In this document: one piece after another, positions 15,493 through 23,228 of the stretch | Layout: each line of letters starts with the position of its first letter | Position numbering within the stretch: position 1 is the first letter of the stretch | NCBI RefSeq assembly: GCF_036924515.1 | Contig: NZ_JAZHRR010000001.1 | Coordinates: 310,001 to 374,000 of the forward strand | DNA length: 64,000 nucleotides | DNA from: Bradyrhizobium sp. AZCC 1610 | GTDB lineage: Bacteria > Pseudomonadota > Alphaproteobacteria > Rhizobiales > Xanthobacteraceae | Direction of reading: 5' to 3' | Position numbers and translations under genes: made by a program | The notes under the pieces: model-generated | Databases searched by the model: none | The model's input: only the letters and a program-made list of their open reading frames with translations | Told to the model about the DNA's origin: nothing

Positions 15493-16088
15493 TACCATTC
15501 GCGGAGCAATGTTTCGGCCGATTTCGCCACCAGTTGCGCGCGCTTGCGCGGGCCCCGTTCGAGAAACAGCAGGCTCTGGCCGAACACGAAGCAATAGAAC
15601 AGGAACGCCTGCGCGTCGGCTTCCTCCGCCGGCAGGCCGGTGGCGCGATAGAGATGCCCGACATTCTTCAGCCGCGCGGCATCGACGCTTGCCGCCGCGT
15701 TGGCGGCAAGCTCGTCGGACCGGGCCCATTGCCGGATCGCGAGCTCAACCGCCATGCCTTCGGTATTCATGCGCTCGGAATAGAGCGCGATCAGCGCCTT
15801 CAGCCGCTCGCGCGCGGTTGCGCCGTCGAGGCTGGTCTGCTTTTCGATCGCGGCGATGCGGCCCGCGCTCCAGTGCTGCAGCATGGCCTCGAGCAGGGCC
15901 GCGCGGTCGCGGAAGCGGCGGTAGAAGCCGCCCTTGGTGACGCCGAGTTTCTTGGCCAGCACCTCGACCCGCACCCCCTCGACGCCGGACCTGGCGATTT
16001 CCTCGAAACCGGCCTCGATCCAGCTCTCGCTGCGCACCTCGCCGGTTCGCGCCTCTCCGGTTCGCGCTTCTCCCTTGGCGTCGCTCAT
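15492..16088 (-). CDS. TetR/AcrR family transcriptional regulator
   Basis: A 198-residue regulator. The N-terminal helix-turn-helix spans about residues 25-68 (GVRVEVLAKKLGVTKGGFYRRF is the recognition region) and the rest is a helical ligand domain. The first residues contain repeated GEARTGEARTGE. Two palindromes carrying the ATACG...CGTAT arms lie within 75 bp of its start and face the divergent thioesterase, so it most likely represses itself and the divergent unit. The ligand is unknown. Confidence 0.9.
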   Translation of the reverse strand: MSDAKGEARTGEARTGEVRSESWIEAGFEEIARSGVEGVRVEVLAKKLGVTKGGFYRRFRDRAALLEAMLQHWSAGRIAAIEKQTSLDGATARERLKALIALYSERMNTEGMAVELAIRQWARSDELAANAAASVDAARLKNVGHLYRATGLPAEEADAQAFLFYCFVFGQSLLFLERGPRKRAQLVAKSAETLLREW

Positions 16089-16110
16089 GGTCCGGCCTCA
16101 CCGACTGTTG

Positions 16111-16124
16111 ATACGGTACCGTAT
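16111..16124. promoter_or_regulatory. Palindromic operator 1 (ATACGGTACCGTAT)
   Basis: Perfect 14-bp palindrome 22 bp upstream of the TetR start. With the second copy at 16145 it forms a likely TetR binding region; centres are 35 bp apart. Confidence 0.7.
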
Positions 16125-16144
16125 TGCTAACCCGGACGAGGTCT

Positions 16145-16160
16145 GATACGCTACCGTATC
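16145..16160. promoter_or_regulatory. Palindromic operator 2 (GATACGCTACCGTATC)
   Basis: Same arms as operator 1 with one mismatched centre pair. It lies about 25 bp before the small ORF at 16185, suiting control of the + strand transcript. Confidence 0.7.
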
Positions 16161-16184
16161 AATATTAAAAGGCGGGAGCGAACG

Positions 16185-16292
16185 ATGGAGACGGACGGCG
16201 TCCACATGGACCGGCAGGCGCGGAAGTCGACGCCCTTCGCGCCCGCGATCCGTAACGCGGCTGAAAAGCATCTCGAACCGGCGATGGCGTGA
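16185..16292 (+). CDS. Short leader ORF (35 aa) coupled to the thioesterase gene
   Basis: ATG 16185 has gggag 8 bases upstream. The frame encodes 35 residues (METDGVHMDRQ ... EPAMA) and its TGA overlaps the GTG at 16289 of the next gene, a typical translational coupling geometry. I do not recognise the peptide. It could be a coupled leader or an artefact of a longer untranslated region. Confidence 0.35.
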   Translation: METDGVHMDRQARKSTPFAPAIRNAAEKHLEPAMA

Positions 16293-16774
16293 ACCGCATG
16301 TCGCGCTTCCAGCCGAAGAACCCGGATTACCGCGCGATCGCGTTTCACACGTTCGAGCAGCAGCGGGCGATGAAGACGCTCGGCATTTCGATTACCCGAG
16401 TGGAGCCAGGAGAGGTCGATCTCGCGATGGATTATCGGTCCGACCTCACCCAGCAGCACGGCTTCATCCATGCCGGGATCATCACCGCAGGTCTCGACAA
16501 TGCCTGCGGCATCGCGGCGTTTACGCTGATGCCGGCGGGCGCGGGAATTCTCACGGTGGAATTCAAGACCAACCTGCTGGCGCCCGCGCGCGGCGAGCGG
16601 TTCGCCTTCCGCGCCACCGTCGTCAAGCCCGGCCGCACGCTGACGGTGTGCGAGGCCCGCGCCTATGCGGCGCATGACGGGGCCGAGACCTTGATCGCGA
16701 CCATGAGCGGCACGCTGATGGCACTGGCTCCCCGTGAGGACGCCGCGACGGACAGGGCGCACATGCCGGCCTGA
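16289..16774 (+). CDS. PaaI family (hotdog) acyl-CoA thioesterase
   Basis: A 161-residue hotdog-fold protein. The diagnostic QQHGFIHAGIITAGLDNACG (about 54-73) carries the HG..HAG catalytic signature, followed by TVEFKTNLLAPARG. Such enzymes hydrolyse small acyl- or aryl-CoA esters. The start is GTG 16289 or ATG 16298. It is divergent from TetR across the palindromic operators, so the pair resembles a small fatty-acyl-CoA-responsive detoxification unit; that is inference. Confidence 0.85.
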   Translation: MNRMSRFQPKNPDYRAIAFHTFEQQRAMKTLGISITRVEPGEVDLAMDYRSDLTQQHGFIHAGIITAGLDNACGIAAFTLMPAGAGILTVEFKTNLLAPARGERFAFRATVVKPGRTLTVCEARAYAAHDGAETLIATMSGTLMALAPREDAATDRAHMPA

Positions 16775-16861
16775 CCCTGCTGCGGTGCATATTTATGCTA
16801 TCGGCATGGCGGGGCGTGAAAAATCCTTCTATGGTCCCGCCGTGCAATTGAGTCTGTCAAC

Positions 16862-17650
16862 TTGATCATCTCTGCCGCGCAAGGCGTGCTGGGACTGGCG
16901 TCGGGGATGCTGGTCGGATTCTCGCTCGGCCTGGTCGGCGGCGGCGGCTCGATCCTCGCCGTGCCGCTGATGGTCTATGTGGTCGGCGTGGCGGAGCCCC
17001 ATGTCGCGATCGGCACCAGCGCGATCGCGGTGGCTGCGAACGCCGCGATTAACCTGTCCAACCATGCGCGCGGCGGCACCGTGATCTGGTCCTGCGCGCT
17101 GATCTTCGCCGTGGCCGGCATGGCCGGCGCCTTCGGCGGGTCGATCCTTGGCAAGATGGTCGACGGCCAGAAGCTGCTGGCGCTGTTCGCGCTGGTCATG
17201 ATCGTGATCGCGCTGTTGATGCTGAAGACGCGTTCGCGGATCGGCCTGCCTGACGTCAAGGTCTCGATGTCGAACATGCCGGCCATCGTCGGCCTGGGCC
17301 TCGCGACCGGGACGATATCGGGATTCTTCGGCATCGGCGGCGGCTTCCTGATCGTGCCGGCCCTGATGCTGGCGACCGGCATGCCGATCATGAACGCGGT
17401 CTCCTCCTCGCTGGTCGCGGTCACCGCGTTCGGCCTGACCACGGCCGCCAGCTATGCCTGGTCGGGCCTGGTCTCGTGGGCACTGGCAGGACTGTTCGTG
17501 GCGGGCGGCATCGCCGGCGGATTGGCCGGCACGCGTGCGGCGCGGCACCTCGCCGAGCGCCGCGGCGCGCTCAATATCGTGTTCGCCGTGGTCATTATTG
17601 CGGTGGCGCTCTATATGCTGGCGCGTAACATATCCCTATCTCAGCCGTAG
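16862..17650 (+). CDS. Sulfite exporter TauE/SafE family membrane protein
   Basis: A 262-residue protein with about eight helices in two halves. Each half has the family glycine motif: GFSLGLVGGGGSILAVPLMV (about 19-38) and GFFGIGGGFLIVPALML (about 154-170). It uses TTG 16862 as start. The family transports sulfite, sulfonates or other organic anions; the substrate here is unknown. It ends 7 bp before the DsbA-like gene, so the two are probably co-transcribed. Confidence 0.87.
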   Translation: MIISAAQGVLGLASGMLVGFSLGLVGGGGSILAVPLMVYVVGVAEPHVAIGTSAIAVAANAAINLSNHARGGTVIWSCALIFAVAGMAGAFGGSILGKMVDGQKLLALFALVMIVIALLMLKTRSRIGLPDVKVSMSNMPAIVGLGLATGTISGFFGIGGGFLIVPALMLATGMPIMNAVSSSLVAVTAFGLTTAASYAWSGLVSWALAGLFVAGGIAGGLAGTRAARHLAERRGALNIVFAVVIIAVALYMLARNISLSQP

Positions 17651-17657
17651 ACGGGAA

Positions 17658-18359
17658 ATGGCAGCCCTTCGCGAGACCCATATGAAGCGATCGAACAATC
17701 CGGCCGGGGCCAACCCGGGATGCACACGTCGTAAGGCGCTCGGCCTGCTTGGCGGCGGTGCTGCGCTGCTCGGCGCCGGCGCGGCGTCGCGATCGGCGTT
17801 CGCGCAAGGCGGCGACGACGTGCTGACGGAAGCGCTGGTGCTGCGCGACCCCGATGTGCCCGCGGCCGGCAATCCCGACGGCGACATCAACATCGTCGAA
17901 TGGTTCGACTACAATTGCCCGTATTGCCGCAAGATCGCGCCCGAAATCCAGCAGGTGGTGCAGGACGACGGCAAGGTTCGCCTGGTGCTGAAAGATTGGC
18001 CGATCCTTGGCGAGGTCTCGAAGTTCGGGGCGCGGATGGCGCTGGCGGCGAAGTATCAGGGCAAGTACATGGCCGCGCACGAGGCGATGATCGGCGTCAG
18101 TTCGCGGCTGACCGAACCGCGCATCCGCGAGTTGCTGGCCGGCGCCGGCATCGACATGGATCGGCTCAACCGCGACGCCACCACCAACGCCAAGGCGATC
18201 GACACCATCCTCGCCCGCAACCACGATCAGGCGGTGGCCTTCGGATTCAAGGGAACGCCGTCCTTTATCGTCGGCAAGTTCCGCGTGCCGGGCATCCTGA
18301 ACATGGCGGAATTCGAGATGGTGATTGCCGACGCGCGCAAGGCGAAGAAGAGCAACTAG
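17658..18359 (+). CDS. DsbA family periplasmic thiol oxidoreductase
   Basis: A 233-residue protein (ATG 17658; ATG 17682 is a shorter alternative). The N-terminus has a Tat-like export signal (TRRKALGLLGGGAALLGAG) ending AFAQ. The thioredoxin-fold active site is CPYC at about 87-90 (EWFDYNCPYCRK), and the cis-Pro loop is GTPSFIVG. It resembles the DsbA/BdbD-like proteins of Bradyrhizobium. It is likely to oxidise exported proteins, with DsbB (12059) a possible partner. Confidence 0.86.
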   Translation: MAALRETHMKRSNNPAGANPGCTRRKALGLLGGGAALLGAGAASRSAFAQGGDDVLTEALVLRDPDVPAAGNPDGDINIVEWFDYNCPYCRKIAPEIQQVVQDDGKVRLVLKDWPILGEVSKFGARMALAAKYQGKYMAAHEAMIGVSSRLTEPRIRELLAGAGIDMDRLNRDATTNAKAIDTILARNHDQAVAFGFKGTPSFIVGKFRVPGILNMAEFEMVIADARKAKKSN

Positions 18360-18368
18360 CGCGCATCA

Positions 18369-18397
18369 AAACGCCGTCGCCCGAGACGACGGCGTTT
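18369..18397. terminator. Bidirectional hairpin terminator
   Basis: aaacgccgtcg and cgacggcgttt flank a short loop just past the DsbA stop and before the convergent 68-residue gene. The A and T runs at both edges suit termination on both strands. Confidence 0.75.
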
Positions 18398-18423
18398 GAA
18401 TGTTGTGATGATCCCGCAGGAAA

Positions 18424-18630
18424 CTATCGCGACGAAATCTTGACCCAGTCCTCATGGGCGCGCGTTTTCAGCGCCTTCCAGTCCTCTGCTGCGACATCCC
18501 AGTTGACGAGGGTGCGGTTGGCCTGCGCGACCTGGCCGCTGGCGACGCTCGATGTCCGCATGGAATCGTAGACATAGACGCCGAGAACCAGCAGCAGCGC
18601 ACCCAAAATCATCCCGACAAACGTCCGCAT
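18424..18630 (-). CDS. Small single-pass membrane protein, unknown function
   Basis: A 68-residue protein with one N-terminal helix (about 4-22, GMILGALLLVLGVYVYDSM) and a soluble tail with Trp residues (NWDVAAEDWKALKTRAHEDW). The start ATG is preceded by cggagg on the minus strand. I do not know a named family. Confidence 0.7.
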   Translation of the reverse strand: MRTFVGMILGALLLVLGVYVYDSMRTSSVASGQVAQANRTLVNWDVAAEDWKALKTRAHEDWVKISSR

Positions 18631-18685
18631 GGCAATTCCTCCGTGACCGGCTGATAACGCAGTGCCCGGAGGAAGGTTCCGCGGC

Positions 18686-19540
18686 CTACGAACGCACCTT
18701 GGCAGGCGCGGGACGGGGGGCGGTGGCGGAAGGGACCGCCGCCGCTGCCGTCGCCAGATTGAGCGACTTCAATTCATCCGGCTTGAACACGAAGAGCTTG
18801 TCATGCGGCGTTTCCATCGCGTGCACCCAGACCTGCAAGTTGACGCCCATGTCGCCGAGATAGCGCTGGCAGCGCGCGGAAATATTCTGCGCCACGTTCA
18901 TCTCGTCGCGTGGCAGACCGCCTGCTGAACCGATCGCCGCCACCTGATGCACGCCGATGATCGCCTTGTCGCCGACGCGGCGCTCCACGCCGCCCGCGAA
19001 CACCAGCGGGCAGGATGACGCGCAGTATTTCCCGGGCTCGATCTCGGTCGCGAAATTTTTGTCGCGAATGAGCCGCCCCATCGCCAGTGCGTCGGCGACC
19101 GAGCCGCCCGGCGAGTTCAGCACCACGGTCTTGATGTAGTCGCCACGCCTGGAGACTTCGGCGGCGAATGCTTCGGAAATCCCCGGCGTGATGGTGCCGG
19201 TCGCCATCAGCTTGCCGCCGCCCGCCAATTCGAACGTCATCGGCTTGGCCATCACGCCATCTGCCTGCGGCCGCGGCGTCAGGCGTTTGCCGCCGTCGGG
19301 CGTGAGCGGCGCCAGGATTGACGGCACGATGTCGGGGAGGCCAGGCGAGGGCGTATCGTGGCTTACCTCGGCGGCCGAATCGGGCGTGCCGATCCAACCG
19401 TTCATGCCGGCAAGATCGGCCGCGAGCACGAGAATCGTGACGGTGACGACGCTGCGAAAGATAAAGCGCAGGATCGCCTCGTCGGGATTGGCTGCAAGGA
19501 AAGCATGAATGCGCTGTTGAAACGTCGCGGATGGCTGCAT
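18686..19540 (-). CDS. Membrane-anchored ClpP-like serine protease family protein
   Basis: A 284-residue protein with one N-terminal helix (about 28-48) and a ClpP/crotonase-like domain. VVLNSPGGSVADALAMGRLI (about 139-158) matches the oxyanion part of ClpP-fold peptidases (NSPGGS), KYCASSCPLVFAGG (about 171-184) supplies a Ser in the nucleophile position, and GVHQV supplies a His. The domain follows the membrane anchor and probably faces the periplasm. The gene begins 8 bp after the stop of the 445-residue membrane protein, so they form an operon. Substrate unknown. Confidence 0.72.
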   Translation of the reverse strand: MQPSATFQQRIHAFLAANPDEAILRFIFRSVVTVTILVLAADLAGMNGWIGTPDSAAEVSHDTPSPGLPDIVPSILAPLTPDGGKRLTPRPQADGVMAKPMTFELAGGGKLMATGTITPGISEAFAAEVSRRGDYIKTVVLNSPGGSVADALAMGRLIRDKNFATEIEPGKYCASSCPLVFAGGVERRVGDKAIIGVHQVAAIGSAGGLPRDEMNVAQNISARCQRYLGDMGVNLQVWVHAMETPHDKLFVFKPDELKSLNLATAAAAVPSATAPRPAPAKVRS

Positions 19541-19548
19541 GACGACAC

Positions 19549-20886
19549 CTATTTGGTATGCCGTGCCGACGATAGCGGGGTGACGTTTTCCTCGGCTGCC
19601 GTCGCAGCATCAGGCGCAGGCTCGTCGCCAGCGGATTCAACAACATCGGGCTGCGCCACGCGCCGCGCTTCCTCGACCTGGCGCGCCATCTGCAACGCCG
19701 CGACCAGTTCGCCCGCCGTCATGCCGGAGGCACTGAAGGCCGGCAACCCCTCGCGCCGGATCGCGGCGTGCACGACGCACAGGATCAGCACCAGCACGGC
19801 CGGCATCAGGTCGATCGAGATCGCGCCCGCCCAGCTCGGAATGAAATCGCCGGCGTAGCGAAGCACGGCTTCGGCGGGCGACATGGTCTGGAACCGAACC
19901 GGCTCGACGCGCGGCAATGCCAGTATCTTGTCGGCTGCCTCAGCGAGTGATGTCGCCTGCGCGGCGATCGAGCTCTCGACCTTGCCGACCACGGCGGTCT
20001 GCCGGTCCGCGAGGTCGGTGGTACGGCCGCCGGCGGCTGGCGCGATGAAGCCGGATGACAGGGACGTCGCCGCACGCTTGACGGCGGGTGCCACCGAGGT
20101 CTGCTGCAGGTTGGTGATCACGCCGCTGAGCGCCAGCGACTCGGTGGCGAAAGCGTCGCTGCGCGTCGAAATCGGACCGCGGTCGGAAATCAGTTCGCGC
20201 ATCTTCGTCAGATGCTTGCCGCCCTGTTCGAACAATGCCGAGACGCGTTTGCCTGACGCCTGGACCTCCTGACCGAGACTGTCGAGTTGCCCGGACATTT
20301 GCGTCAGAAGCTGCACGACAGTGCCGGAGCCCGCGGTGCCCGTGAGCGAGCCGGCGCGCTCGGCGTCGGCTAGCCTGGAAAACCGCGATGAGGCCAACTG
20401 GATATCTGGCAGCAAGCCTTGCGCCGCGATGGCGTTGCTGTTGGCGGTATCGAGGTCGCGGGTGTAGTTCTGGACCGTGATGGCGAGATGCTGCTGGATC
20501 GCGGCCGCGCCCGCGAGCGCCGAGGCGTTGAGCCAGGACGACATCGCCACGATCATCAATGACCCGAGCAGCATGCAGCCGAACATCAGCGCGCGCCCGG
20601 TACGATCCACTACATGCGGCATGAACTGCATGAGGAAAATCCAGAAGGCGTAGATGCCGACCGAGACCGCCACCGAATAGATCACGGCGGCGAAGAACAC
20701 CGTGGTCGGGCTGCCGTTGAGCAGCTCGCGGACACCGAGATAGGTGTAGACCCCAGCCGCAAGCGCCAGGATCGCGGTGGTCAGTTTCAGCGTGATTTCG
20801 AGGCGCGCGACGCCCTTCGAGAGAAGCAGCGAATTGGAGGCTCGCGCCGTGGCCGCCGGAGCGGTGAGGCCGGTGTTCGTGGGCAT
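19549..20886 (-). CDS. Hypothetical membrane protein with large extracytoplasmic domain
   Basis: A 445-residue protein I cannot name. Three helices cluster near the N-terminus (about 32-53, 62-88 and 98-122), a helical soluble region of about 220 residues follows (rich in Gln, Ser and Ala; probably coiled), and a fourth helix lies at about 353-375, then an acidic tail. With an odd number of helices before it, the large domain would be on the opposite side from the N-terminus. A near-perfect 13-bp palindrome (ggttcaatgaacc, 20902-20914) lies just before the start. It is co-transcribed with the ClpP-like gene. Confidence 0.65.
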   Translation of the reverse strand: MPTNTGLTAPAATARASNSLLLSKGVARLEITLKLTTAILALAAGVYTYLGVRELLNGSPTTVFFAAVIYSVAVSVGIYAFWIFLMQFMPHVVDRTGRALMFGCMLLGSLMIVAMSSWLNASALAGAAAIQQHLAITVQNYTRDLDTANSNAIAAQGLLPDIQLASSRFSRLADAERAGSLTGTAGSGTVVQLLTQMSGQLDSLGQEVQASGKRVSALFEQGGKHLTKMRELISDRGPISTRSDAFATESLALSGVITNLQQTSVAPAVKRAATSLSSGFIAPAAGGRTTDLADRQTAVVGKVESSIAAQATSLAEAADKILALPRVEPVRFQTMSPAEAVLRYAGDFIPSWAGAISIDLMPAVLVLILCVVHAAIRREGLPAFSASGMTAGELVAALQMARQVEEARRVAQPDVVESAGDEPAPDAATAAEENVTPLSSARHTK

Positions 20887-21004
20887 GACGTATCCTGTCG
20901 CGGTTCAATGAACCGTTCTGATCAACGCCCCCACGCTGTTGCTGAGTGTTTCAACGAATAGAGAGAAATTCCGACGAGATTGTGTCGGCAGCGCCTTCAG
21001 GCGG

Positions 21005-22078
21005 TTAGCCTTCGCCGCCCAGCCACTGCAGGATTTCCGCGTTCATCTCGCGCGGATAGGTATGGCTGAGATCGTCGAGCTCGCGATAGGTGACCTTGGC
21101 ACCCGCGGCCGACAGCGCCTGGCTGGTCTGCCGCGCCACCTGCACCGGGAACATCCAATCGAGCCGGCCGTGCACGATATGAACGGGCAGGCCGCGCAAC
21201 CTGTCGGCATCGGCCATTTCCGCCATCAGCGGATGAAATGTCGCCGACACCGGCGCGAGATGGGTGAAAGGCGAGGCGCCATCGAACCCCGTCACGTAGC
21301 AGAACGTGCCGCCGTCGCTCATCCCGGTCAGCAGCATTCTCTCTGAATCAATGTTCCAGCGCGCCCGCACGGCTTCCAGGATGCGCATGAGGTTCGGCGT
21401 ATCGGTATCGTCGCCCATCAATGCCCAGGTGCTGCCGGTGGCGGTCGGTGCGACCAGGATCGCGCCGCGGCTGCGGGCGTCACGCAGCCAGCTCCAGAGG
21501 AAGCCGCGGCCAGTGCCGCTGCCGCCGTGCAGCGCCATCACCAGCGGCCATGCGCGGTCGGGCGTGTAATATTCCGGCACGTAGAGCGAGAAGCCGCCGC
21601 GGCTGCCGGGCTCGTTCTGGTTGTGGAAGACGCCGGTGTTTGGGTTGGCCGGCGCCGCCAGCCGCGCCGCGAGATCGGTGTCGTCGCGCAGTGCAGGATC
21701 GACAAAGAACTGGTTCACCGGCGGCAATCTTGCCGACAGCGCGTAGAGCGCTTCCTGCGCGCGCGGGACGTAACGCAGCGCGCGAAACAGGCTGACGAAA
21801 TCGCCATGGCCGCTTTGCACGACGCGCAAGGCTTCGAACGCAGCGAGCGCCGCATCGCTTGCTGTTTCGAGCGGCGTCTTGATGTCAGCGAAACCCGCGG
21901 GCCATTGCTCGAGCCGCGGCCGGATCGCGCGCAGCGCGACGTCCGGCTTGCCGGCCGTTTCCATCACGCGGTCGAAGTCCGGCGGATTGAGGTAGCGCGC
22001 GACGAAGCCCAGGGCTTCCAGCGATTGCAACAGCGGCGGCAGCACGGCCACGATGTCGTCCACCACGGCCTCACTCAT
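21005..22078 (-). CDS. Alpha/beta-hydrolase (phospholipase/carboxylesterase type)
   Basis: A 357-residue protein. The N-terminal ~150 residues are helical and unassigned. The hydrolase domain shows oxyanion LHGGSGTG, nucleophile GMSDGG (about 261-266), acid Asp in HGRLDWMFP and base His in DDLSHTYP. The family is esterase/LpqC/Dienelactone-like; the substrate is unknown. No signal peptide is visible. The upstream gene on the same strand is the HtrA-like protein, ending 15 bp before, so they are co-expressed. Confidence 0.8.
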   Translation of the reverse strand: MSEAVVDDIVAVLPPLLQSLEALGFVARYLNPPDFDRVMETAGKPDVALRAIRPRLEQWPAGFADIKTPLETASDAALAAFEALRVVQSGHGDFVSLFRALRYVPRAQEALYALSARLPPVNQFFVDPALRDDTDLAARLAAPANPNTGVFHNQNEPGSRGGFSLYVPEYYTPDRAWPLVMALHGGSGTGRGFLWSWLRDARSRGAILVAPTATGSTWALMGDDTDTPNLMRILEAVRARWNIDSERMLLTGMSDGGTFCYVTGFDGASPFTHLAPVSATFHPLMAEMADADRLRGLPVHIVHGRLDWMFPVQVARQTSQALSAAGAKVTYRELDDLSHTYPREMNAEILQWLGGEG

Positions 22079-22093
22079 TACGCATTCCCTGTC

Positions 22094-23065
22094 CTAATGC
22101 AGCTGCGGCGCCTTCAACAGCTTGGCGCGATCGGTCGAGCTCAGCACCACGTCGAAGGTGACGCCCTCGTGGTAGACCGTGAGCGGCACGTCGACGCCGG
22201 CGGCGCCGAGCGACCAAAGCTTCCGGTAGAAGCCGGTCTGGCTGGTGATCTTGTCGCCGTTGACCGCGAGGATGACGTCGCCCGTCTTGAGCTCGGCGCG
22301 CGCTGCCGGTCCCTTGCTGGCGATGCCGACCACCACGACGCGGTTGTCGATTTCGGTGGTGTACATGCCGAGCCACGGCCGCGCCGGCTTGTTGACGCGG
22401 CCGAATTTCCTGATGTCGTCGAGCACCGGTTTCAACAGGTCGATCGGCACGATCATGTTAACGTGCTCGGCCTTGCCCTCGCGCTCGCGTTCGAGCTGCA
22501 GCGAGCCGATGCCGATCAGTTCGCCGCGACCCGAGATCAGCCCGGTGCCGCCCCAATTGGGGTGCGCGGGATGGGTGAAGATCGCCTCATCCAGCAGGTA
22601 TTCCCAATAGCCGGCGAATTCCTGCTTGGCCGCGATCTGGCTGGCGACCGAGCGGGTGCGCCCGCCGGCGCCGCCGACCACCACGCGATCGCCGATCTGG
22701 GCGGCGGCGGAAGAACCGAGCGGCAGCGGCTCGAGATCGAGGTCGCCGAGCGCCTGCACCAGGCCAAAGCCGGACTCGAAATCGAAGCCGAGCGCATGGC
22801 CTTCCACCACGCGGCCGTCGCTCCGATGCAGCCACACCGCGTCGGCCTCGGTGATAAGATACCCGATCGTCAGCACCAGCCCGTTATCGATCACTACGCC
22901 ATTGCCGGCGCGTTCGGTGCCGAGCGTCTCCGCGCTGAAGGCGTCAGACGGGATGATCGAATGCAGCCCGACCACCGACGACAGGGTTTTGTCGAGGTCG
23001 AAAGCGTAGTCGCCCGGGCGCGGCTGGTTTGCGGGCGGCACTCTCCATTCGGTCAAAGAGGGCAT
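22094..23065 (-). CDS. HtrA/S1C-like PDZ protein lacking the catalytic triad
   Basis: A 323-residue protein aligning along its length with DegP/HtrA proteases plus a C-terminal PDZ domain (about 225-310, ARAELKTGDVILAVNGDKI). All three catalytic positions are altered. LTNNHVV of active enzymes reads LTIGYLI (His to Tyr, about 69), the Asp region TDIAVL reads SGFGLV (Asp to Gly, about 99), and GNSGGPL reads PNWGGTGL (Ser to Trp, about 171). No signal peptide is present. It is therefore probably a non-proteolytic scaffold or chaperone, possibly partner to the esterase encoded 15 bp downstream. The fold assignment is firm; the role is inferred. Confidence 0.82.
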   Translation of the reverse strand: MPSLTEWRVPPANQPRPGDYAFDLDKTLSSVVGLHSIIPSDAFSAETLGTERAGNGVVIDNGLVLTIGYLITEADAVWLHRSDGRVVEGHALGFDFESGFGLVQALGDLDLEPLPLGSSAAAQIGDRVVVGGAGGRTRSVASQIAAKQEFAGYWEYLLDEAIFTHPAHPNWGGTGLISGRGELIGIGSLQLEREREGKAEHVNMIVPIDLLKPVLDDIRKFGRVNKPARPWLGMYTTEIDNRVVVVGIASKGPAARAELKTGDVILAVNGDKITSQTGFYRKLWSLGAAGVDVPLTVYHEGVTFDVVLSSTDRAKLLKAPQLH

Positions 23066-23228
23066 GGATGGTCTCCTGGCGAACCGGCGCGCTTCGGGGC
23101 AAGGCGAAAGCGCGGGAAATTCATGACAATCTATGCTGCAAACGGCCGTCTTGAAAGTGTCCCCTAAAATGGGCCGTCACGCGACTCATAAGAGGGCAGA
23201 TTCACAAATGTTCCGCGGCAATTGAGGG

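Noticed and set aside
21527-23167. 546-codon plus-strand frame over the esterase and HtrA-like genes
   Set aside because: Runs across two clear genes on the other strand and has no protein-like motif.
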